Shown here one piece after another: positions 35,115 through 44,176 of a stretch of DNA of 64,000 nucleotides. Both the position numbers and the translations under genes were made by a program. Below the pieces are notes generated by a model that saw only the letters and a program-made list of their open reading frames with translations, was not told the origin of the DNA and ran no database searches. The stretch's first letter is position 1. Every line of letters begins with the position of its first letter. Origin of the DNA: Chitinophaga jiangningensis (GTDB lineage: Bacteria; Bacteroidota; Bacteroidia; Chitinophagales; Chitinophagaceae). The stretch covers positions 62,001 through 126,000 of the forward strand of contig NZ_FRBL01000011.1 in the NCBI RefSeq assembly GCF_900142605.1, given 5' to 3'.

Positions 35115-36575
35115 ATGAAACGAATTAATATATTCATAGGACTGCTTGGCCTGCTGGCCATTGGCTGTACAAAAGATAAAAGCACCGGTGTTACACAGCA
35201 ATTGCCGGCGTTCGATGTAGCCGGTGTTCCGGATACCATTAACCTGTACACCCACCAGGATACGCTGCGCCTGAGCCCTGCCGTGGCCAGTGAAAATACT
35301 TACGACTATTACTGGACCAATATCAGTGCGAACTTTGTATCTCTCTATGGTAACAGGAACAAAACTGATACGCTGGCATTTACCAAAAACCTGGAACTCC
35401 CGGTGAAGCTTGATCCAGGTCAGTACTACCTGATCTTTAATGTGAAGGATAAGCGCACCGGCGTGGTGAAAGGGAAGGAAATTATCTTTAACGTGTCCAC
35501 GCGGAATGAGAATGGCTGGTATCTCATTAAAGACAATAACGGGAAAACAGATGTGGACTTCATTTATAAAACCGGCAGGATTGATAACTGGATTGCCTTT
35601 AACAACGGTAAGAGCCTGGATGGAAATGCGGTGAAAGGTTTATTCAGCGGGGAACTGCGTACCACGCTCACTTCTCCCGACCTGTTTGGCGGCCTGGTGG
35701 TACTCTCCGAAAATGATGCCGCTATTTACCGCGTGAGCAATGGCGCACAGGTATATGGTTTCGACAGCATGTTCTTTTCAAAACCCGCCAATCGCAACCC
35801 TCAGAATGTGTTTCAGCCGATGCCATCCGGCAACCTGATGCTGATCAACGACAATAAGGCTTATTGCATGACCAAAGGTGCACTGTTTACCAACCTGCCG
35901 CAAACCTACACCCCTTCGCCACTGGCGGTGGTAGGGGCTATGGACCTGGGTTGGGATATTAAAACTAAATCCATCTTCTGCTATAACGGTGCCGCCTATG
36001 CGGCGCTGGCCAAAAACGGGGACAATCTTAAAAACATGACTGCAGACCTGCTGTGGATGGGTGGCTATCCGGGTCCGCGCAGTGTGGCACTCACCCTGTT
36101 CAGACTGCCTGACCAGCGGGGTATGCTGTACAAGCTGAACACACTCTATGGCTTCCTGCTGGGTAGTGATTCGCTGATCATGAAACGGGATACGCTCGCT
36201 CCTACACACGGACTGATGAAAGCCAGCAAGATTGCAGGAAATTATGATTCGGACTATATCTACTATGCCGTTGGCAACGCGATTTACCTGACTGATGTAA
36301 CCACAGCTACGGAGCGCTTACAGGTAACCCTGCCGGAAGGTGAGGTAGTAACGGACATCCAGCATATCAAATATCCGGTGCCGGCCACTAATGTGGTGTA
36401 TACCACCGACTACCTGGCCATTGCCACGTATAAGGATGGCCGTTATAAGGTATGGCTGCATAAGATCAGCTCCATTGGCACCATACAACCACTGGCGCAG
36501 CCTTCCTTTGAAGGAACAGGCCGTATCAACACGATCATCTACATGGAAAAAGGTGTAGGCAGCCGCGTTTTCTAA
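35115..36575 (+). CDS. PKD-like-family surface lipoprotein (system B)
   Basis: A longer frame begins at 35028 but overlaps the DUF4843 gene. ATG 35115 gives MKRINIFIGLLGLLAIGC, a clean lipoprotein signal with C18, so this start is used (486 aa). The N-terminal third is a PKD-like beta-sandwich (INLYTHQDTLRLSPAVA...YYWTN...KTDTLAFTKNLELPVKL). The rest contains repeated beta segments, perhaps a propeller. This is the usual third accessory lipoprotein of DUF4843-type SusCD loci. Confidence 0.83.
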   Translation: MKRINIFIGLLGLLAIGCTKDKSTGVTQQLPAFDVAGVPDTINLYTHQDTLRLSPAVASENTYDYYWTNISANFVSLYGNRNKTDTLAFTKNLELPVKLDPGQYYLIFNVKDKRTGVVKGKEIIFNVSTRNENGWYLIKDNNGKTDVDFIYKTGRIDNWIAFNNGKSLDGNAVKGLFSGELRTTLTSPDLFGGLVVLSENDAAIYRVSNGAQVYGFDSMFFSKPANRNPQNVFQPMPSGNLMLINDNKAYCMTKGALFTNLPQTYTPSPLAVVGAMDLGWDIKTKSIFCYNGAAYAALAKNGDNLKNMTADLLWMGGYPGPRSVALTLFRLPDQRGMLYKLNTLYGFLLGSDSLIMKRDTLAPTHGLMKASKIAGNYDSDYIYYAVGNAIYLTDVTTATERLQVTLPEGEVVTDIQHIKYPVPATNVVYTTDYLAIATYKDGRYKVWLHKISSIGTIQPLAQPSFEGTGRINTIIYMEKGVGSRVF

Positions 36576-36599
36576 AACCATCAAACAATATAGCAACCC

Positions 36600-36632
36600 C
36601 TCCTGTACCGGTGTACACCACTGGTACAGGGG
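36600..36632 (+). terminator. Hairpin between the PKD-like and TlpA genes
   Basis: Arms cctgtacc (36602-36609) and ggtacagg (36623-36630), with further inner and outer pairs making a ~13-bp stem. No T-run follows, so it may attenuate or process the transcript rather than end it. Confidence 0.55.
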
Positions 36633-36662
36633 ATTTCATGCCATCAAACTTATTTACATACC

Positions 36663-37529
36663 ATGAAAAGTACACTCCTGGCAGCCCTCGCCTGCACACT
36701 CGGTAGCAGCGTGATGGCTCAGCAACAAGTAACGGAGACGGCTATACTCTCCGCACAAAAGCAGGAGCTAACCGCCTTCCTCGCAGCCGCTGATCAGCAA
36801 CTGGCCACCTGCCAACAAAACTATTATGATGCACAAAAAGCAAAGGGCCACTACGACACCATCGGCCTCGGCGAATGGCGCTACCAGATGAAACTGCTGA
36901 AGCAGGCTCGCAAAGCGAAGGAGATCGATTTTATTCAACAACATCCGGATTACATGGTAAGCCTGGAAGCTTTGAAAGATGTGATTGGCCCATTGCCGGA
37001 TGACATCAGCAGCTACAAAGCGCTGTTCATGGGCCTGCAAAAAAACGTCCGCAAGAGCGAAGCGGGTAAGAGCACTGCGGCACTGATTGAAAAATACATG
37101 GCCGTGCGGGTAGGTGCAACGGCACCAGCCTTTGCCTCGACAGATACCAGCGGCAAGTTAGTGCAGCTCAGTGATTACCGGGGTAAGTACGTGCTGGTGG
37201 ACTTCTGGGCCAGCTGGTGCGGGCCTTGCCGCGAAGAAAACCCGGTAGTGGTAAAAGCTTACAACACCTTCCGGCACAAGAACTTTGAGATATTGTCGGT
37301 ATCACTGGACCAGGTTGGCAAGCGGGCTGACTGGATCAAGGCAATTGAAAAAGACGGGCTCACCTGGCAGCATGTTTCCGACCTGAAATACTGGGACAGC
37401 GAGGTAGGGAAAAAATATATGGTGCGGTCTATCCCACAAAATTTCCTCATTGATCCGAAAGGAAAAATCATTGCCAAAGACCTCCGCGGCGAGGCATTAT
37501 CACAGCAACTACAAGAATTACTTAAATAG
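36663..37529 (+). CDS. TlpA-family thiol-disulfide oxidoreductase (system B)
   Basis: 288 aa. Signal peptide ends SVMAQQ. A helical N-terminal part (~25-135, KQELTAFLAAADQQLA) precedes the thioredoxin domain: VGATAPAFASTDTSG, active site FWASWCGPCREENP, and cis-Pro segment MVRSIPQNFLID. It is probably a periplasmic or membrane-facing reductase. It lies 5 bp before the metalloprotease gene, so both are made together. A reductase could help open disulfides in imported proteins, which is inference. Confidence 0.9.
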   Translation: MKSTLLAALACTLGSSVMAQQQVTETAILSAQKQELTAFLAAADQQLATCQQNYYDAQKAKGHYDTIGLGEWRYQMKLLKQARKAKEIDFIQQHPDYMVSLEALKDVIGPLPDDISSYKALFMGLQKNVRKSEAGKSTAALIEKYMAVRVGATAPAFASTDTSGKLVQLSDYRGKYVLVDFWASWCGPCREENPVVVKAYNTFRHKNFEILSVSLDQVGKRADWIKAIEKDGLTWQHVSDLKYWDSEVGKKYMVRSIPQNFLIDPKGKIIAKDLRGEALSQQLQELLK

Positions 37530-37534
37530 AACCC

Positions 37535-40042
37535 ATGCTTAAATTCAACATCGCCTTTGCTACCTTGCTGGCTATCGGCGCCGGTGCAAACGCACAAAAG
37601 AAAACACCTCCTGCCGACAGCAGCGCGAAAAAGACGGACACAGTACCAGCGGCCATTAAGCCTTATGACCAGGTAATCACTGCCAAAGCAAAAACCTATG
37701 CCGGCATGTTTAACGTACATTACCTCAATGGCCGTTACTACTTTGAGATTCCGGACAGTATGCTTACACGTGCCATCCTGGTGGTAAACCGCATCGGCAA
37801 AGCCGCCACCAATCCGCGCCCTAACATGACCGGCTACGCCGGCGATCAGATCGCTGAAAATGTAATCCATTTCGATAAAGGCCAGGATGATAAAATCCTG
37901 CTGAAAGAAATGCGCTTCCAGGAGCGTTCCTGCGACTCTACCGAAAACGGAATGTTCCGTGCTGTGATCAACTCCAACCTGGAGCCTATCGCAGCCGTAT
38001 TCCCGGTAAAGGCATATAACAAAGCGGCAAATGCCACCGTCATCGACGTGACGGACATCCTCAATACCGAAAATGAAATTTTCCACTTTGGTCCGCAGGT
38101 AAAAACCGCGCTGAAAATCGGGGCTGTACAATCGGATAAATCCTTCATCACCGGAATCAAAGCCTTCCCGATGAATATCGAGGTCCGCACCCTGCGCAGC
38201 TATCTTTCCACCGGCGCACAACCAGGAGCTACCATCCCGGAAACTTATGAGTTGAACAGCTCCATGGTATTGCTGCCCAAAGAGCCCATGCAGGCACGCT
38301 ATGCGGATGCACGCGTAGGATTTTTTGCCAGGGGGTATGTAGACTTTGATGCAGACCCGCAAGGCGTAAAAGCACGCTACCTGATAACCCGTTGGCGACT
38401 GGAACCAAAGCCGGAAGATGTGGAGAAATACAAACACGGCGAGCTGGTAGAGCCTAAGCAACCGATTATCTACTATATTGATCCTGCTACCCCAAAAAAA
38501 TGGGTACCTTACCTTATTGCCGGCGTAAACGACTGGCAGAAAGCATTTGAACAGGCCGGGTTTAAAAATGCAATAAAAGCCTTGCCGGCGCCGGAAAACG
38601 ATTCCACCTGGAGTATTGACGATGCGCGCCACAGTGTGATTGTATACAAACCTTCTACCATTGCCAACGCCAGCGGCCCGCATGTGCATGACCCGCGCAG
38701 CGGCGAGATCATTGAATCACATATCAACTGGTATCACAACATCATGCAGCTGGTACGCAACTGGTACATGGTGCAGGCGGGCCCACTGGATGCCCGTGCC
38801 CGCAAAATGGAATTCGACGATGAGCTGATGGGGCAACTGATCCGGTTTGTATCCAGTCATGAAGTAGGACACACCCTCGGTTTGGCACATAACTTCGGCT
38901 CCAGCTCCACCGTACCGGTAGAAAAGCTGCGTAACAAGGCCTGGGTGGAAGCCAATGGCCACACTCCATCTATCATGGACTATGCCCGGTTCAACTGGGT
39001 AGCGCAACCGGAAGATAACATTGGTGAGAAAGGGATTTTCCCTCGTATCGGCGAATACGACAGATGGGCTATACAATTCGGTTACCGCTGGTATCCGCAA
39101 TACAAATCGCCCAATGAAGAAGTGGCTTTTCTGAATAAACTGGTGATTGATAGTCTGGCTGCCAACCACCGCCTGTTTTTCGGCAACGAATTCGCTGCTT
39201 CCGACCCACGCAGTCAGAGTGAAGACCTGGGTGACAACAACGTGCTGGCGGCGAAGTACGGGATTAAAAACCTGCAACGCGTGCTGCCGCAGCTGAGCAC
39301 GTGGACCCGCGTACCTAACGAAGGCTATGATAACCTGAAAACCATGTACGAAACGGTGCTGCGACAATATATCCTGCTTGGAGCCCAGGTGATGAAGAGC
39401 GTAGGTGGCGGCTACCAGACTTTTAAAAGCGTGGAACAGCCGGGCGTACAGCTTTCGCCGGTGCCTTATCAGCAACAGAAGGAAGCGATGAAATTCCTGC
39501 AGGACTACCTGCTGACCACCCCTATGTGGCTGATCAACGACACCCTGACCGCGCTTACCGGTACTGACGGAGCCAATTACATCTCCGCAGGACAAAATAA
39601 CATCCTCTCCCGCCTGATGGCCTCCGGCACAATTATGACGCTAACCCGTGATGCGGCCATGAACAAGGGCATGAAAACATATTCGGCCATTGAAATGTTA
39701 GATGATCTGCGTACCGGCATCTGGACGGAGCTGTACAATAATAAACCCATAGACCTGTACCGCCGCAACCTGCAGAAGCTATACGTGGAGCAGTCGAAAA
39801 AAGCCTTTAAACAGGTGAATGAGATTGTAATGCGGAACAATGGTAATGGCACGCAGATTTATGTAAACCCCGACCCTACCGGCAACGATGCCTCTACACT
39901 GGTGCGTGCGCAGCTGGTAACCCTCCGGGGAGATATCCGTAAGGCGATTCCCCTGCAATCGGGTATTTCAAAATATCACCTGCAGGATATGGAAAGCAGG
40001 ATTACAATGATACTATCTGGTAAAGAGCAGGAAACAAAATAA
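37535..40042 (+). CDS. Large zinc-dependent metalloprotease (DUF5117/DUF4953 type)
   Basis: 835 aa. Signal peptide ends ANAQ. The N-terminal domains resemble DUF5118/DUF5117 (LNGRYYFEIPDSMLTRAILVVNRI). The metzincin zinc site HEVGHTLGLAHNF starts at residue 442 (H442, E443, H446, H452), with SIMDYARFN downstream as the Met-turn region. It probably degrades proteins or large peptides in the periplasm or at the surface. As the last gene of the SusCD operon it suggests a protein-derived substrate for system B. An intrinsic terminator follows. Confidence 0.92.
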   Translation: MLKFNIAFATLLAIGAGANAQKKTPPADSSAKKTDTVPAAIKPYDQVITAKAKTYAGMFNVHYLNGRYYFEIPDSMLTRAILVVNRIGKAATNPRPNMTGYAGDQIAENVIHFDKGQDDKILLKEMRFQERSCDSTENGMFRAVINSNLEPIAAVFPVKAYNKAANATVIDVTDILNTENEIFHFGPQVKTALKIGAVQSDKSFITGIKAFPMNIEVRTLRSYLSTGAQPGATIPETYELNSSMVLLPKEPMQARYADARVGFFARGYVDFDADPQGVKARYLITRWRLEPKPEDVEKYKHGELVEPKQPIIYYIDPATPKKWVPYLIAGVNDWQKAFEQAGFKNAIKALPAPENDSTWSIDDARHSVIVYKPSTIANASGPHVHDPRSGEIIESHINWYHNIMQLVRNWYMVQAGPLDARARKMEFDDELMGQLIRFVSSHEVGHTLGLAHNFGSSSTVPVEKLRNKAWVEANGHTPSIMDYARFNWVAQPEDNIGEKGIFPRIGEYDRWAIQFGYRWYPQYKSPNEEVAFLNKLVIDSLAANHRLFFGNEFAASDPRSQSEDLGDNNVLAAKYGIKNLQRVLPQLSTWTRVPNEGYDNLKTMYETVLRQYILLGAQVMKSVGGGYQTFKSVEQPGVQLSPVPYQQQKEAMKFLQDYLLTTPMWLINDTLTALTGTDGANYISAGQNNILSRLMASGTIMTLTRDAAMNKGMKTYSAIEMLDDLRTGIWTELYNNKPIDLYRRNLQKLYVEQSKKAFKQVNEIVMRNNGNGTQIYVNPDPTGNDASTLVRAQLVTLRGDIRKAIPLQSGISKYHLQDMESRITMILSGKEQETK

Positions 40043-40075
40043 GTCCTTAATTCTCATAAGCAAAAACGAAGAATC

Positions 40076-40106
40076 GGTTGCAGGTATTTACCTGCAACCT
40101 TTTTTA
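40076..40106 (+). terminator. Intrinsic terminator of the system B operon
   Basis: Arms ggttgcaggt (40076-40085) and acctgcaacc (40090-40099) with a short loop, then a T-run from 40100. It lies between the convergent metalloprotease and glycosidase genes. Confidence 0.9.
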
Positions 40107-40113
40107 TTAATGC

Positions 40114-42093
40114 TTATTTAAGTGTGATATCTACTGGCTGTTTTCCATTCCACGATAGTTGCTGCACTTTTCCATTCCCTTGTTTAACCGTGATCAGTAC
40201 CGCTTTCCCTTTTCGTTCTGCCGTGATGTCTACATCATCATTGAAAGCACGTATATGCCTGAGTGCCATTTTTTGCCATCCCTGTGGCAGGCTGGGCTGG
40301 CACTGAAAGGTATTAAATCCTGTTACCCTGATACCGAACAAGCCTTCAGTTACAATGCGGCAGTACAGGCCACTTTCAGCCGCCAGGTGGCGTTGATCTC
40401 CTTCCGGCCATGCTTCAATGGCATAGGGCACGTGTTCTCCGAGCAGGCGTTTACGTGAGTAATCCTGCAGGTATCTGGCGGCACTGTCGGTAGCGCCGGC
40501 ATTGAAGGTGCCACGGAGGCCATAGAGCAATGCTCTGTCCCAGAAAGTTTTAGAGCCTGCTTCTGTAAGCATGCCGTTGTAGGTCCAGAGGTAAGGGGAA
40601 TACATGGCTTTGAGCGTACCTTCTTTCCGGTCAAAGATGCCCATGGTGAGCGGAATGCCAATCCAGGCGCGGAGCTTGTCGTTACCGTCGAAATAACGGT
40701 ACGTATCATATCCCTGTACGTTACTGCCGAAATATTTTTCTATGCTGATTTGCAGGGCCGCAGCTTCTGCGTTAAGTGATTTTGCTTTAGCCGGGTTGTG
40801 CAGGGCGAGGGCCAGGTCCGCAGCGCTGATCAGTGCTCCGTAGGTAAGTGCATTCGTGGAAAGATTGATTTTACCAGCGGGGAAGCGTCCTTCCAGTTCA
40901 TCGGAGTCGGATTGGATAACTCCTTCGCTGGTTTTCTTTCTCCTTAGAAACTCCAGGCACCAATCGATCAGGGGCCAGAGTTGTTTTGCTTCATACGGAT
41001 CGGCGTATGCCAACGCAAAGCGGGAGGCACCATAGGCTATCATGGCCTGATCACCGCGGTCGCCGGCGCCGTTCCATTTACCTGTCCCCTCAGAGATGAT
41101 GGAGCTGGGTATAGGTTTATATTCCGGGTTCATGTAGCTGGCAAACCAGCGAAAGCTGTTCATGGCGGATTCATTCCCTTCAATATTACCGAGGAAAGGA
41201 AAGAAAGGGTTGGCATATTCGGCCTGGTCGTTGGCCCAGATGGCGGCATAGTAGGCGCCACCGCCAGGGCCATGCATGAGGCCTCCTTTGGTATCATAAA
41301 TACTTTCGGTTACGCGCAGTTTAGCGAATGCAAACATATTGTTGAGCACCGGGTCCGGTGTTTCCAGCACCAGGTTTTGTGTAAGCCCGGCAGCGAGTGC
41401 GGCTCTTTTCTGGTGTTCATATCCGGCTGAAAAGGCGTAAGGCTGATCACAGGTTTTGCGTCCGCTGTATACAATCGCGTATTTCACGATCTCACCGGGC
41501 TGAAGGTCGTAGGTGCCGGCGCCATATACGGTGGTGCTCAGGATATATACGCCATAAACACCTTTTTCCGCCTGGGTGCTGTCGCTGGTGGTAGTATTCG
41601 GAATATTTATGTGGATGGCGGATTTCCCTGTATTGGCCAGTACGCATTCTTCCAGCAGTGCCGCCTTATCGGTGGATGGGAACAGGTGCCGGGTGAGGGT
41701 GACATCCGAACTGAGGTTTGCGTGAACAGTGAGTATACCATTGAAACCAATAGCCGTTACAGTTTCTACTGCCGGCGTATGGTTGATGGCTACCACCGGT
41801 GTATTCTTTTCGTCCACGGTCCATTTCAGGCTGGCCTGCGTTTTATTGGGAATGGTACGCAGCATGGGAAAGATCACCTGTTTTTTTATAAAAAAGCGCT
41901 GCTGCGGGCCAGTACCGTAGGTGATGATGGCAGAAGTTTGTTTCCCGCTCATTTCAAGCTGGTCCTTATGGGGTGTATCCGCCGGATTGATTTTCCATTC
42001 AATTGCCTGGTTGCCCGTAATTTTCCACCTGCTCTGTTGGGCCGCACAGGTAAGGGTAAACCAGCAGAGTGGCAACAATAAGAATTTTTTCAT
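40114..42093 (-). CDS. Six-hairpin glycosidase-superfamily protein
   Basis: 659 aa with a signal peptide ending CAAQQ. The N-terminal ~230 residues form a beta-sandwich. The (alpha/alpha)6 catalytic part follows: HGPGGGAYYAAIWANDQAEYANPFFPF, then EGTGKWNGAGDRGDQAMIAYGASRF and EAWPEGDQRHLAAESGLYCRIV near the C-terminus. The layout suits families such as GH78, GH95 or related unassigned groups, and I cannot name the family. Acidic residues in ANDQAE, SDSDELEG and WPEGDQ are candidate catalytic residues. It follows the GH28 gene, so an oligogalacturonide or other pectin side chain is a reasonable guess. Confidence 0.75.
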   Translation of the reverse strand: MKKFLLLPLCWFTLTCAAQQSRWKITGNQAIEWKINPADTPHKDQLEMSGKQTSAIITYGTGPQQRFFIKKQVIFPMLRTIPNKTQASLKWTVDEKNTPVVAINHTPAVETVTAIGFNGILTVHANLSSDVTLTRHLFPSTDKAALLEECVLANTGKSAIHINIPNTTTSDSTQAEKGVYGVYILSTTVYGAGTYDLQPGEIVKYAIVYSGRKTCDQPYAFSAGYEHQKRAALAAGLTQNLVLETPDPVLNNMFAFAKLRVTESIYDTKGGLMHGPGGGAYYAAIWANDQAEYANPFFPFLGNIEGNESAMNSFRWFASYMNPEYKPIPSSIISEGTGKWNGAGDRGDQAMIAYGASRFALAYADPYEAKQLWPLIDWCLEFLRRKKTSEGVIQSDSDELEGRFPAGKINLSTNALTYGALISAADLALALHNPAKAKSLNAEAAALQISIEKYFGSNVQGYDTYRYFDGNDKLRAWIGIPLTMGIFDRKEGTLKAMYSPYLWTYNGMLTEAGSKTFWDRALLYGLRGTFNAGATDSAARYLQDYSRKRLLGEHVPYAIEAWPEGDQRHLAAESGLYCRIVTEGLFGIRVTGFNTFQCQPSLPQGWQKMALRHIRAFNDDVDITAERKGKAVLITVKQGNGKVQQLSWNGKQPVDITLK

Positions 42094-42209
42094 AAAGGCT
42101 TCGCTTTGAAGTTTTCCGTAGAATTTAATGTGGAATCAAAGCTAACCCGAAATCAGGTGGGGTATTGAATGGATATTATCTGGAAATAGTACAATATTGC
42201 TCACATGGG

Positions 42210-42239
42210 AGGCAGCAGGGGATGGCTCCCCTGCTGCCT
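42210..42239 (-). terminator. Hairpin after the GH28 gene
   Basis: Perfect 12-bp arms aggcagcagggg (42210-42221) and cccctgctgcct (42228-42239) with a 6-nt loop, 5 bp after the GH28 stop. No strong U-run follows, so termination is possible but uncertain. Confidence 0.65.
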
Positions 42240-42243
42240 GTAA

Positions 42244-43566
42244 TTATTTAATTGCCACATTCTGTTTAAACGCTGCGAGTTGCAGCTGCTGGCCGTTTAC
42301 TATCACATTTTCGGAGCGAAGTCCCTCCACATTACCCAGCTTCAGGCCAGGTTCTGCTAATTGCAGCTTTGCATCTGAAACGCGTATATCCGTGATGGTA
42401 GCTCTGGCGTGCCCAAACAGTTCACCCCACGTTTGTGCATTGCCGTGAATATTTTTGATCTGCACATTGCGCACGGTGGAGGCAGGCGGCTCCTGGCCCA
42501 TCAGGTCGAAGTACTGACTCCAGGGCGATACTTTAAAGATGGCGCCTCCGTTTTCTACGGTAATATTTTCGAGCAGGATGTTTTCATATTGCTGCGGAGT
42601 ATCCGGGCGCAGTTTGAGTCGCAATACGGTTGGTCCGCGGGTGATGCTGTTTTTCACTACCACATCTCTCACAATAGTTGCCTCGCTGCCGCAGGTAACC
42701 AGTCCACCGCCTTTTTCCACGATGCAATCGGTGATGGTGATACGTTCTACCGGCGGGCTGCTCAAGTCCTTGAGTGCAAACGGGCCTTTGCTGCCTTTAA
42801 GGGCGATGCAGTCGTCCCCAACGGAGAAGAAGCAGCCGGCTATCAGTACATCCTGTGAGCTGTCCACATCAATGCCATCGGAGCTGGGCGCGTGGTTATC
42901 CGGCTTGGATACTGCCGGCGCAATGAAGCTGCAGTTTTTCACTACTACCTTGCTGCATTTGTAAATATGCAGGTTCCAGAAACCAGCGTTGAGGAAATGG
43001 ATGCCACTGATCTGCACATCTTTCGCATTTTGCACCAGCATGAGCCTTGGGCGTTCTACATCCAGGTTTTTGGTTTTACCATCTCTGGCACGTTCATCCC
43101 AGAACCTTTTCCAGAAAGGAGCACCGCTGCCGTCCAGTGTGCCCGTACCCGTTATACGGAGGTGATCAGTACCATCCGCATTGATGAGGGCAGCGCGCCA
43201 CATTTCGAAGTGCCCTTCGATGCGGGTATTGATTTTGGGATAATCGTTGATGTCAGTAGAACCTTTGAGCACGGCGCCTTCCTGTATTTCCAGGTTCACT
43301 CCTTTTTTCAGAAAGAGGGAGCCGCTGCGGAAAATGCCTTTAGGGATTACCACCATGCCGCCGCCGCTGGCAGCACATTTATCGATGGCGGACTGTATCG
43401 CCCGGGTATTGAGCGTGGTGCTGTCGCCCACAGCGCCGTAGTTAGTGATGAGGTATCGTTTTACTTTCTGTGTTTCAGTAGTTGGATGCAGCGGTAATGC
43501 AGCCGGCGAAAAGCCGTAGTCGGTGGTTAAAGCGGCGCAGGTAAAGAGTACTATCAGTTGTTTCAT
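42244..43566 (-). CDS. GH28-family polygalacturonase-like protein
   Basis: 440 aa with a short signal (MKQLIVLFTCAALTT). The entry YLITNYGAVGDSTTLNTRAIQSAIDKC is the typical GH28/pectin beta-helix start. The two Asp motifs are SDGIDVDSS and GDDCIALKG. The usual catalytic His motif (GHG) is replaced by GGGLVTCGSEA, and the RIK substrate motif reads LRLKLRPD. It therefore belongs to a divergent GH28 branch and activity is not assured. Probably periplasmic, acting on galacturonan or RG fragments. Transcribed towards the six-hairpin glycosidase gene. Confidence 0.88.
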   Translation of the reverse strand: MKQLIVLFTCAALTTDYGFSPAALPLHPTTETQKVKRYLITNYGAVGDSTTLNTRAIQSAIDKCAASGGGMVVIPKGIFRSGSLFLKKGVNLEIQEGAVLKGSTDINDYPKINTRIEGHFEMWRAALINADGTDHLRITGTGTLDGSGAPFWKRFWDERARDGKTKNLDVERPRLMLVQNAKDVQISGIHFLNAGFWNLHIYKCSKVVVKNCSFIAPAVSKPDNHAPSSDGIDVDSSQDVLIAGCFFSVGDDCIALKGSKGPFALKDLSSPPVERITITDCIVEKGGGLVTCGSEATIVRDVVVKNSITRGPTVLRLKLRPDTPQQYENILLENITVENGGAIFKVSPWSQYFDLMGQEPPASTVRNVQIKNIHGNAQTWGELFGHARATITDIRVSDAKLQLAEPGLKLGNVEGLRSENVIVNGQQLQLAAFKQNVAIK

Positions 43567-43589
43567 AATCCGGAATACGGTTAATCCGT

Positions 43590-43718
43590 GTAGAGACGCC
43601 TCGCAGGCGTCTATTCGAGCCGGTCTTCGCTGATATCTCCGTTATAATCATCTCGAATGATGGACGAGAAGATAAAGGAGGAGATATATGCGAATAGACG
43701 CCTGCGAGGCGTCTCTAC
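43590..43718. mobile_element. 129-bp nested palindromic MITE-like element
   Basis: Perfect 28-bp terminal inverted repeats at 43590-43617 and 43691-43718. Each arm is itself a hairpin (agacgcct-cgc-aggcgtct). Inner arms atatctcc (43634-43641) and ggagatat (43679-43686) extend the cruciform. No ORF. GTAGAGACGC-type palindromes are common dispersed repeats in several phyla. The right end runs directly into the 43-bp tandem array. Confidence 0.75.
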
Positions 43719-43720
43719 GC

Positions 43721-44167
43721 GGAATGGAAAAATGTTCCTGTACCATCCTGTGTGTCGGTACACGGAATGGAAAATGTTCCTGTACCATCCTGTGTGTCGG
43801 TACACGGAATGGAAAAATGTTGCTGTACCATCCTGTGTGTCGGTACGCGGAATGGAAAAATGTTCCTGTACCATCCTGTGTGTCGGTACACGGAATGGAA
43901 AAATGTTCCTGTACCATCCTGTGTGTCGGTACACGGAATGGAAAAATGTTCCTGTACCATCCTGTGTGTCGGTACGCGGAATGGAAAATTTTCCCGTACC
44001 ATCCTGTGTGCCGGTACGCGGAATGGAAAAATGTTACTGAGGTAAGATACAATGCTTTGAATGAAACATTATCCTGTACCATCCTGTGTATAGTCACACG
44101 GAATGGAAAAATGTTGCTGGGGTAAGATACAATGCTTTGTATAAAACATTATCCTGTACCATCCTGC
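43721..44167. repeat. Tandem repeat array of 43-bp units
   Basis: Seven units of 42-43 bp start at 43721, 43764, 43806, 43849, 43892, 43935 and 43978. Two longer units follow (from 44020 and ~44100) that add a segment beginning ggtaagatacaatgcttt. Each unit contains tgtaccatcctg (minus strand CAGGATGGTACA). The common unit has no stop codon in any of six frames, which explains the overlapping ORFs on both strands. Units differ by only a few bases. With the MITE this accounts for all of the 43567-44176 gap. It lies between the RiPP exporter genes and GH28. Confidence 0.9.
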
Positions 44168-44176
44168 AAAAAACAT

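Noticed and set aside
37259..38689. 476-codon antisense ORF
   Set aside because: It runs opposite the TlpA and metalloprotease genes, which have strong domain evidence; composition looks like a frame shadow.
43611..44125. Five overlapping ORFs of 95-149 codons on both strands in the tandem array
   Set aside because: The 43-bp unit has no stop in any frame, so long frames arise automatically. The unit length is not a multiple of three and no frame stands out.
43721..44167. Possible CRISPR array
   Set aside because: Units are contiguous with almost no sequence difference; there are no unique spacers and no cas genes.
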